A DNA stretch of 64,000 nt from Thermoproteus sp. (GTDB lineage Archaea; Thermoproteota; Thermoprotei; Thermoproteales; Thermoproteaceae): assembly GCA_038893495.1 (NCBI GenBank), contig JAWARJ010000001.1:868001-932000 (forward strand). Reading direction: 5' to 3'. A program made the position numbers and the translations under genes. This document shows, one piece after another, positions 57,753-64,000 of this stretch. The notes beneath the pieces are model-generated. The model was not told where the DNA came from. It was given only the letters and a program-made list of their open reading frames with translations, and did not search any database. The first letter of the stretch is position 1; every line of letters begins with the position of its first letter.

Positions 57753-58379
57753 CTAAACTAATTTTGAGAGTTTCTTTTCGGCGTAGTCCCAATTGACTAG
57801 GTTCCACCAGGCGTTGACGTAGTCGGCCCTCTTGTTCTTGTACTGGAGGTAGTAAGCGTGTTCGAACTCGTCTACTATGATGAGTATCGGCGCCTCGCCT
57901 ATGTGGTTCAGGAAGTGGTTCTCGAACGTCATTATCTGCAAGTTGCCGGTCTCGGTGTCGTAATAGAGGGCGGTCCAGCCGGTGCCGGGCAACGAGTTGG
58001 CGGCCTCGGTGAACACCGCCTTGAACCTATCGAAGCTGCCGTACTGCTTGTTTATGAGGTCGGCCAGCCTGCCGCCGGGCTTGCCGCCGCCCTTGCCTGC
58101 CGGCGCCATGCTCTTCCAGTAGAGGTCGTGGAGCTTGTGGCCGTTTATGTTGAAGGTGAGGCCCCTCAATATCCCCTGTATGTCGTACTGGCCCGACGTC
58201 AACTCGCCCTTGATTATTTTCTCCATCCTCTCGAGGAGGGAGTTGGCCGTATTGACGTAGCCCTTATGGTGGCCGTTGTAGTGTACGTCAACTATGTCCC
58301 TGCTTATATAGGGCTCCAGCGCGTCTAGGTTGTAGGGGAGGGGCGGCAGTTCGTACCTTTTGAACAGACTTACCGACAT
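57753..58379 (-). CDS. sod: Fe/Mn superoxide dismutase
   Basis: From the ATG at 58379 the 208-residue enzyme has the SOD core: [20 protein letters not shown] with the first metal His, [19 protein letters not shown] with the second, [20 protein letters not shown], and the metal ligands Asp and His in [20 protein letters not shown], with [14 protein letters not shown] at the end. Fe and Mn types cannot be told apart safely. It detoxifies superoxide. Confidence 0.95.
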   Translation of the reverse strand: MSVSLFKRYELPPLPYNLDALEPYISRDIVDVHYNGHHKGYVNTANSLLERMEKIIKGELTSGQYDIQGILRGLTFNINGHKLHDLYWKSMAPAGKGGGKPGGRLADLINKQYGSFDRFKAVFTEAANSLPGTGWTALYYDTETGNLQIMTFENHFLNHIGEAPILIIVDEFEHAYYLQYKNKRADYVNAWWNLVNWDYAEKKLSKLV

Positions 58380-58493
58380 GCTCCCCACCTCGCTTTCTAT
58401 ATTTAAGCATTAACTTCTCACAAGAACTCATTTTCGCCGTTTTGTACGCGCGGTTCGCCGAAAAACTATTTATTTCAATTAGATTTAGCATTT

Positions 58494-59519
58494 ATGAAGG
58501 CGGCTAGATTCTACGGCCCCGGTAAGCCCCTAGTGATTGAGGAGGTCCCCAAGCCGTCGCCGGGCCCCGGCGAGGCTCTCGTGAGGATTACAGCCGCCGG
58601 CATATGCCACACGGAGCTCCACTTCCTAGACGGAATATTGAACCTAGGCGTGGTCCCCATAACGTTGGGGCACGAGATGGCGGGGATAGTCGAAGAGGTG
58701 GGGCCGGGCGTCACCGATGTGAAGCCTGGAGATAGGGTGATCGTGTACTACTATGTGGGGTGCGGCAAGTGTAGGTTCTGCCTTAGAGGCGAGGAGAACC
58801 TCTGCGAGAACCCCAAGGCCGAATACGGCTTCATCACAGACGGCGGCTTTGCCCAATACGTGAAGGTCCCCGCGAGAAATTTGGTGAAGTTGCCCGACAA
58901 TTTGTCGTTTGAAGAGGCTGCGCCGATTGGATGTAGCGTGACCACGGCGATACACGCCACCAAGAGGGCGGCGCCAAGAGTGGGAGAGAACGTGGTGGTC
59001 TACGGCGTGGGGGCCGTGGGCTTCGCCTTGATACAATACAACAAACTGGTGGGGGCCAACGTAATAGCAATAGGCAGGAGCCCCAAGAAATTGGAGCTCA
59101 CCAAGAGACTTGGCGCAGACCACGTGATAAACGCGCGGGAACAGGACGTGGTGAAGGAGGTCTTAAGGCTCACCGACGGCAGAGGGGCCGACGTGATCTA
59201 CGAACTTGTGGGAACCAAAGAGACTATGGAGAACTCCGTTAAGATGCTCGCCAAGAGGGGCAGACTCGTCTTTATAGGCTACTGGAGGGACAGACTCGAG
59301 GTAGACCCGCTGGAGCTTGTGATCAAAGAGGCGACCATAACGGCCTCCGTCGGCAACACCCTCGAGGAGCTAGTGGAGGCCGTGAGGCTGGTGGCAGAAG
59401 GCAAAATAAAAATCATCGTGGATAAAGTCACAACTCTCGACAAGATAAACGAAGAACTAGAAAGGCTTAGAAAGGGAGAGGTGGTCGGGAGGGTTGTCGT
59501 GGACCCTTGGAGACATTAA
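58494..59519 (+). CDS. Zinc-dependent alcohol dehydrogenase
   Basis: The 341-residue MDR enzyme has the catalytic zinc site (GICHTELHFLDG, GHEMAGIVEEVGPGV), the structural four-Cys lobe (GCGKCRFCLRGEENLCENP) and the NAD(P)-binding VVVYGVGAVGFALIQY. TTTATTTCAATTAG precedes the ATG. The substrate is unknown; medium-chain dehydrogenases of thermophilic archaea use various alcohols, aldehydes and ketones. Confidence 0.92.
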   Translation: MKAARFYGPGKPLVIEEVPKPSPGPGEALVRITAAGICHTELHFLDGILNLGVVPITLGHEMAGIVEEVGPGVTDVKPGDRVIVYYYVGCGKCRFCLRGEENLCENPKAEYGFITDGGFAQYVKVPARNLVKLPDNLSFEEAAPIGCSVTTAIHATKRAAPRVGENVVVYGVGAVGFALIQYNKLVGANVIAIGRSPKKLELTKRLGADHVINAREQDVVKEVLRLTDGRGADVIYELVGTKETMENSVKMLAKRGRLVFIGYWRDRLEVDPLELVIKEATITASVGNTLEELVEAVRLVAEGKIKIIVDKVTTLDKINEELERLRKGEVVGRVVVDPWRH

Positions 59520-60124
59520 GAGCCCGCCCAGAACTCCGCTGTACCGATCGACGCCGCCTTATTCGACACAAGGTACGTACCATCTGCCCTACTATATTGT
59601 GGCCCCACCGAATTAACTTTAGCCGGCCGAAGTATCTAAACGACGTCGCTTTACAAAAACTAATGTAAGGCAGAAGATGAGCATCCCGCCGAGATTTGAA
59701 TCTGGGCCCTAGGCCCGAAGGGCTCCAAGCCGAGCCGTTCCTCTACGGCCTCAACGCGTCGAGGCGAGGCTTGGGACGTTCTACAGGCTGGCTTCGGCGC
59801 TGTGCGAGCCGGTCTTGAGGGCGAGGGGGACGCGTTGAGGGAGGTATCGAGAGGGCGGCCGAGAGACGTGTGGATGGGCACGACGCGCCTATTGCTACGA
59901 CTCCCGCAACGGGAAGCCCTACGTCAAGGAGAAAGCCGCGGAAGTCGTGGGCTGTCGGGGACGGCGGGCCGTCTGGGCCGGGCTCAGAGGACTGACCCGA
60001 AAAGGCGCGGACGCCGGGGACTTGCGTAGCGGGACGTCGTTCGGATCGGGCGGCTCGCGTCGCTTGGCGGCGGGGCCTCGCCGCCTGGATGTGCGTCAGT
60101 TATTTATATAGGCCGCGATACTAC
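59520..60124. other. Gene-poor stretch with remnants and a tRNA-like fragment
   Basis: No intact gene is seen. GCTTTAC (59648-59654) and GTAAGGC (59665-59671) form an imperfect inverted repeat like those at 61049 and 63015. At 59690-59720 the minus strand reads CAGATTCAAATCTCGGCGGG, resembling the T arm and acceptor end of a tRNA but with mismatches. Frames on the plus strand (about 59758-60114) encode protein-like pieces such as RLGTFYRLASALCEPVLRA and AYCYDSRNGKPYVKEKAAEV without valid starts, so they are probably a decayed gene. Confidence 0.4.
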
Positions 60125-60568
60125 GTGGTGGAGTCGGTCCTCGGTCCGGTCTTGGATAAGTCGCTTGAGGTAGTCCTCAAGAAGGTGGAGAAGGGCGAAA
60201 AGCTCAAGACCGAAGACCTATTCCTCCTCACAATCGCCGTCCTAAGGGAACAGAACAAGCGAATAGACGAAACCAATAGGCGTATCGATGAAACCAACAG
60301 GAGGATCGACGAAGTCTTTCAGCAGTTGAGCCAACGTATCGACGAGACCAATAAGCGCATCGATGCCGTAGTCGAACAGATAGCGGAGTTGCACAAGAGG
60401 ATAGACGCCCTTGCGGACCAGTTGAATAGGCGTATCGATGAGACTAACAAGCGGATAGACGAGACGAATAAGTCGATTATGGAGCTTCAGAAGGTGATGG
60501 TTGAAAACCAAAAGATCCTCCTGGACATCCACAAGTCGATACTGGAGGCCCTAAAGCAGAGACAATAG
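60125..60568 (+). CDS. Short-repeat coiled-coil protein
   Basis: The GTG at 60125 lies about 20 nt after TTATTTATATAGG and gives 147 residues. After an N-terminal helix pair (VLGPVLDKSLEVVLKKVEKG, LKTEDLFLLTIAVLREQNK) the protein is a long coiled coil built from the heptad RIDETNR/K, with at least six copies plus variants (RIDEVFQQLSQ, RIDAVVEQIAELHK), ending LLDIHKSILEALKQRQ. Similar proteins occur in multiple copies in Thermoproteales. It might form a trimeric or tetrameric scaffold. Function unknown. Confidence 0.72.
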   Translation: MVESVLGPVLDKSLEVVLKKVEKGEKLKTEDLFLLTIAVLREQNKRIDETNRRIDETNRRIDEVFQQLSQRIDETNKRIDAVVEQIAELHKRIDALADQLNRRIDETNKRIDETNKSIMELQKVMVENQKILLDIHKSILEALKQRQ

Positions 60569-61374
60569 GCGGCCTACAGCCCCACTCGACGCGGCGCGCA
60601 ACCCACCGGAATCACGTGGCGAGGCCTACGACCTCAGCCCGATGCGCGCCGCATTACATCGCACGGCTTCCAGACCGGGAGAGCATTCGGCCATCTGATG
60701 GCGAGGGACATCCTCATCGAGAGGGGGAACCTCCACTGCTTACTCGACCAAAATCCCGCACATATAAGGGATATATTCACACGGATCTGCAAAACCAGAC
60801 CTGGCTCCGTCCCGACGGCGTATGATGGGAAGATTCGCCAACGCCGAGGCACGACGAATAGGTCCACACATAAAAGGGCCCCCAGCGGCAGGTGAGGAAA
60901 CACGTGGCGATATATCCGCCGAGTTTCGGCGGTTGTCCAAAACATAGCGTTTCTACCTTCTGCAAGTTTGATTTTTTCTTTTTGAGGAACTTTTGATTTG
61001 TCGATTTTAAGTTTGATTAAGTTGAGCTCAGCGGCAACTTAAAAGCGATGCTTTACATTATTAAGGTAAGTTAGCTATTGCTTGGCAGATCCACTGGACA
61101 TATACGAGCATTATGTGCGAAGCTTATAGCTGTCGTCACTGCCGCAGCGGTTATAGCCTTAACCAGCAAAGGGATGCGTTGAATGCCCTGGCTACGCCGA
61201 AATCGCTAAGGCTGTTGCAACCCAACGGATGGGTATCCAGTAGGGGAACGCCGTAAAAATTATCATTAGGCGACCGAACAGGTCTATTAGACCTTCAAGC
61301 TATATATAAAATGTCGTTCTTTTACCGTGTTAATTAGCGTAGTCACGCTTAAAAAATAAATTGTTGAGTGGATT
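60569..61374. other. Gene-free stretch with one repeat copy
   Basis: No gene is convincing over about 800 bases. A frame from an ATG at 61111 could encode a 47-residue Cys-containing peptide (MCEAYSCRHCRSGYSLNQQR) but has no promoter-like element of note. A direct-repeat copy lies at 61049-61070. Just before 61375, CTTAAAAAATAAATTG is a good TATA box for the next gene. Confidence 0.5.
61049..61070. repeat. Direct repeat, left copy
   Basis: TGCTTTACATTATTAAGGTA (continuing AG) matches positions 63016-63037 at 20 of 22 positions, the differences being A/G at the ninth base and G/A at the last. The repeat contains an inverted motif TTAC...GTAA. The two copies are in the same orientation and enclose about 1.97 kb with the Cys-rich membrane protein gene. 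Confidence 0.6.
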
Positions 61375-62661
61375 ATGGAGAGACTTAGTAGTTGTTTTGC
61401 GGCATGTGAGTCGGCCTTTAGGGGAGACGCTGAGGGGATCGAGAGGTGCCGTAAGTTGTGTGAGGAGAGGTTTGGCGGCGCTACGCGTCAACCAGAGGGG
61501 TTCGGGAATAGTCTGGCCGACTGTTATCTATACTGCAGTAAGTACCACGGAGACACGTGGCGTGACCTATACACATGCATGAAGTTGTGCGACGCAATGT
61601 GGAGTCCCCCAAAGATACAGCCGCTTGCTATTCCTAAAGAGGCCGTTGAGTGCTTCAAGGAGAGCATAAACGAGATGGACACGTTCGCCGCCAGGTATAG
61701 GGAATACGGAAAGGGGTTTGAGGATTGGCAAATAGTGAGTAATATATCCTACATCGTTGCAAAAATGCTCGACGAGGCTAGGGGCAGGTGTCTAAACGCC
61801 AAAGAGCTCATAGTGGAGACTATAGTCGGCGTTCTGAACGGTTTAGGCATAGATAGGTATAAGATATCTCAAGCATATACCCATGGAGTCCCCAACGAGG
61901 TTTTAGAGGTAGTTAAGCAGATCTTTCCAAACATAGCGCCTATATGGAGGCCTGCGAGGGTCCATGCGATAGAGCCGTCTCCTCCGCAGCCGCCATCTGA
62001 ATGGAGGGCGCCTTTATCGACGCCTAGATACGGCAGGTCTGGTAGGCTAAGATCGGCATTTGCGACTTTCTTTGCTATTATATCGTTTTTTATTTGGCTT
62101 TTGATCATTACAAACCTAAATTCTCAACCCAATACGATATTCTCCGAGCTCGGCCTATCGGCTATAGCCGCAATCGCCTCAGTGGCGTTGGCTAAAGGCG
62201 GTGGGAGGTGGGCCGCCGGCCTATGGCTAGCCGTAGTAGCGATCACGGCCCTCTATTATGCGATCGAGTTAGGAATGGTCCCCGGCGTTTTGGGGGCTGT
62301 TGTTAGCCTATTCCAAGGATCCCCATCCGCTGAATCGACTACGCTCGCCACGACGGCTTCGCCATCACCGCCTGTTAGCGTCTCGACTACAATTACTATA
62401 ACAGTACCAACAATAAGCATCACAACGACAACGATCACGACACCTAATGTCGTTATTCCAACAATTACGGTGCCAAATATCACCGCTCCTAATATAACCA
62501 TCACCGTCCCTACGATTCCTAATATCACAATGCCCAATATCACTGTTCCCACGATTACAGTGCCGAATATCACCATCACCACTATCACAATTCCTAATAT
62601 CACCGTCTCAGCGACAGCTTCAGATATTAACGGGACGGCTACAGCCTACTCAAAACTATGA
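61375..62661 (+). CDS. Cys-rich membrane protein with repeated N-glycosylation-sequon tail
   Basis: The 428-residue protein has three parts. The first about 75 residues are Cys-rich with CxxxC spacings (SSCFAACESAF, CRKLCEERFG, CYLYCSKYH, CMKLCDAMW). Residues about 95-200 are soluble and helical. Three hydrophobic segments follow (FATFFAIISFFIWLLIITNL, LSAIAAIASVALA, AAGLWLAVVAITALYYAIEL). The last about 100 residues are Thr/Ile/Val/Pro-rich repeats of PNIT(V/I)PTI type with six NIT sequons and an NGT. This tail is likely extracellular and heavily glycosylated. No family recognised. Confidence 0.7.
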   Translation: MERLSSCFAACESAFRGDAEGIERCRKLCEERFGGATRQPEGFGNSLADCYLYCSKYHGDTWRDLYTCMKLCDAMWSPPKIQPLAIPKEAVECFKESINEMDTFAARYREYGKGFEDWQIVSNISYIVAKMLDEARGRCLNAKELIVETIVGVLNGLGIDRYKISQAYTHGVPNEVLEVVKQIFPNIAPIWRPARVHAIEPSPPQPPSEWRAPLSTPRYGRSGRLRSAFATFFAIISFFIWLLIITNLNSQPNTIFSELGLSAIAAIASVALAKGGGRWAAGLWLAVVAITALYYAIELGMVPGVLGAVVSLFQGSPSAESTTLATTASPSPPVSVSTTITITVPTISITTTTITTPNVVIPTITVPNITAPNITITVPTIPNITMPNITVPTITVPNITITTITIPNITVSATASDINGTATAYSKL

Positions 62662-62673
62662 GATAGTACCAAT

Positions 62674-62871
62674 TCAAGGCTGTGCGAGCTGGGCCGATAG
62701 CTTATCGACCTGGCCCAAGTCGTAAGCCAGCTTGTCAGAGAGAATCTCTCCGCGACTGTTCTTTTCAGGGAGCCTCCTTATGACGTCGTCATATGGCATG
62801 TCGGGCCGGGGCAGGAGGTGCGGGAGCCTCTCGACGGGGGAGAGGTCGCGGATCTCGATCGGGTAGACCAT
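62674..62871 (-). CDS. Possible small protein, antitoxin-like segment
   Basis: The 65-residue frame starts at an ATG at 62871, about 28 nt after GGATAATATAG on the minus strand. The product begins MVYPIEIRDLSPVERLPHLL and contains RPDMPYDDVIRRLPEKNS, which vaguely recalls the DVIRRL helix of VapB-type antitoxins. No toxin gene lies beside it. It might be a remnant or chance frame. The gap 62872-63096 contains nothing else except the repeat at 63015. Confidence 0.35.
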   Translation of the reverse strand: MVYPIEIRDLSPVERLPHLLPRPDMPYDDVIRRLPEKNSRGEILSDKLAYDLGQVDKLSAQLAQP

Positions 62872-63014
62872 GCCCTATGTCCATAGACTATATTATCCCC
62901 CTTTGATTCGCAGTCGGCGTGGCTATTTTGATTATTTGAATCGTTAATAAAATCATTAGTGTAAAGTTGGTGTTAAGCTGAATTAGGATGATCTCTCTGC
63001 ACAAGTAAAAAGCA

Positions 63015-63041
63015 CTGCTTTACGTTATTAAGGTAAAGCAG
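63015..63041. repeat. Direct repeat, right copy, with perfect inverted arms
   Basis: CTGCTTTAC (63015-63023) and GTAAAGCAG (63033-63041) are perfect inverted arms around 9 bases, and 63016-63037 repeats the left copy at 61049. It lies 56 bases upstream of the ATG of the coiled-coil surface protein, just ahead of its TATA box (TTTTATAAAC at about 63070), where an operator would also be expected. Confidence 0.55.
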
Positions 63042-63096
63042 GAGGTAAGCGGCCTGCACGGGGGCGACTTTTATAAACATGCTACAGGTGTCGTTC

Positions 63097-64000
63097 ATGA
63101 AGGCCACCTACATTCTCGTCGGGGTCTTGGTGGTTCTGGCGGCTGTCTTCGCCGCGCTTTGGTATGGCGCATATGTCGAGAACAACTCCCTAAAGGGGAT
63201 GGTGGCCCAGCTGAACGCCCAGATCAACAGCTTGGAGGGTCAGTACGCGAACCTCCAACAGTCCTACCAAAACCTAAGCAGTAGATACAGCCAGCTGAAC
63301 AGCCAATACAATGACTTGCAAAACAAATACGGCACCCTCCAAAATCAATACGCAACACTTCAAAGTCAATATGCAAGTCTACAGAGCCAATATTCCCAGT
63401 TGCAGAGCCAATACACAAACCTACAAAACCAATACTCGACCCTAAACGCCCAGTACAGCGCCCTCCAAAGCCAATACTCCCAGCTTCAAAGCCAGTATGC
63501 CGACCTACAAAACAAGGTGAACGTCCTCAAGCAGTACGTATATGGCGGCAGAGACCTAGTAAACCAATTCAAGGCGATGCTACAGAACGTACAACTGAAC
63601 ACTCCGACTGTAGGCAACTCGTGGACCTTCGAGAATTCGTACACCTTAACAAATATTACTTTGCCACCAAGATATTACATGTATAATTCGTTACAGTTGT
63701 CTACATACGACACTCTTGTTGTGTCCGTGTCCGATCCAAGCCTCACAATAATGATCATGAGCCCCTCGCAGTTCGACCAGTACCGTCAGACAGGCGTCAG
63801 GAATTTCCTCGCGTCTGGATATGGCTCCCTATCATTTACGCCCAGCCAAAACGGCACGTACTACATAGTCGTCGTAAACGACGGGAGCACAACATCGACT
63901 TTCGCTAGGACATATACGCTTTATGAAACTTGGTACTACTGTGGCTCTTCGTATAGCTCCTGCGGCTCGCCCAATGTGGTGGGGGTGCCCGGAACGCCCT
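63097..64000 (+). CDS. Membrane-anchored heptad-repeat surface protein (3' end beyond window)
   Basis: The frame starts at the ATG at 63097, about 25 nt after CTTTTATAAAC, and is open to the window end (301 codons). A signal anchor (ATYILVGVLVVLAAVFAALW) is followed by about 15 seven-residue repeats of the type L-Q-S/N-Q-Y-x-x (LQSQYAS, LQSQYSQ, LQNQYST) over residues 45-150. Next comes a beta-rich domain with NIT and NGT sequons and paired Cys near the end (WYYCGSSYSSCGSP). Repeated Gln/Tyr-rich heptads suggest a long coiled-coil stalk projecting from the cell. I do not recognise the family. Confidence 0.75.
   Translation, partial: MKATYILVGVLVVLAAVFAALWYGAYVENNSLKGMVAQLNAQINSLEGQYANLQQSYQNLSSRYSQLNSQYNDLQNKYGTLQNQYATLQSQYASLQSQYSQLQSQYTNLQNQYSTLNAQYSALQSQYSQLQSQYADLQNKVNVLKQYVYGGRDLVNQFKAMLQNVQLNTPTVGNSWTFENSYTLTNITLPPRYYMYNSLQLSTYDTLVVSVSDPSLTIMIMSPSQFDQYRQTGVRNFLASGYGSLSFTPSQNGTYYIVVVNDGSTTSTFARTYTLYETWYYCGSSYSSCGSPNVVGVPGTP

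Noticed and set aside
59660-59881. 73-codon minus-strand frame
   Set aside because: It runs across the tRNA-like fragment and has Ser/Pro/Arg-rich content without a promoter.
60634-60945. Several overlapping short frames on both strands
   Set aside because: All frames have similar random-like composition; none has a promoter element or motif that favours it.
62674-62871. VapBC toxin-antitoxin pair
   Set aside because: Only a vague antitoxin-like helix is seen and there is no PIN-domain gene next to it.

Overview
The window reads as chromosomal DNA of a hyperthermophilic crenarchaeon of the Thermoproteales, most likely Thermoproteus or a close relative of Pyrobaculum. Support comes from a gene of the PaREP1 family, an adenosine-specific kinase-like gene of the PAE2307 type, the archaeal L15e - DUF54 - Rpp30 - Pop5 operon, a tRNA-Ile(GAU) gene that fits the consensus only if two small introns are removed, and many genes whose TATA-like box lies about 25 nt before the start codon, as expected for leaderless mRNAs. 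The genus is an inference from gene content; no search was run. Genes are tightly packed, with ATGA-type overlaps inside operons and many convergent 3' overlaps.

Left accessory region (1-8.9 kb). Three coupled plus-strand genes encode a P-loop ATPase, a Cas3''-type HD nuclease-like protein and a winged-helix protein. A repeat-rich stretch follows (about 2.2-5.9 kb). It carries a full-length TnpB-like RuvC nuclease gene, a second TnpB-like sequence reduced to two short overlapping reading frames, and several related palindromic repeats. A five-gene minus-strand operon (8856 to 5919) then encodes a ParA/MinD-like ATPase that lacks the signature lysine, with four proteins I cannot assign. Its distal end runs through a strongly self-complementary GC-rich element.

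Core region (9-55 kb). This is housekeeping and metabolism: UspA, Nudix, Pcm, AspRS, uL24, a beta-CASP nuclease, tRNA-Ile, NucS, a class III aminotransferase, SufC-SufB, a RimK-like ligase, RNase P proteins with L15e, ThyX, a TtuA/Ncs6-like tRNA thiolase, ValRS, a DUF1998 helicase, AlaX, threonine dehydratase plus an aminotransferase, succinyl-CoA synthetase, an NRAMP transporter with a DtxR/MntR-type regulator, eS24-eS31-Kae1, PEP synthase, a radical SAM protein, and a tungstate/molybdate-type ABC transporter whose three parts are split around a TrmO-like gene.

Right accessory region (55-64 kb). A PaREP1 gene sits among decayed reading frames. After them come an MTHFS-like gene, superoxide dismutase and a zinc alcohol dehydrogenase. 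The last 4.5 kb is poor in recognisable genes: a short-repeat coiled-coil protein, a near-perfect direct repeat flanking a Cys-rich membrane protein with a repeated N-glycosylation-sequon tail, and at the edge a membrane-anchored protein made of many Gln/Tyr-rich heptads.

The best candidates for undescribed biology are the ATPase-HD-winged helix operon, the reduced TnpB pair with its shared repeats, the lysine-less ParA operon with its structured tail, and the two surface proteins at the right end.
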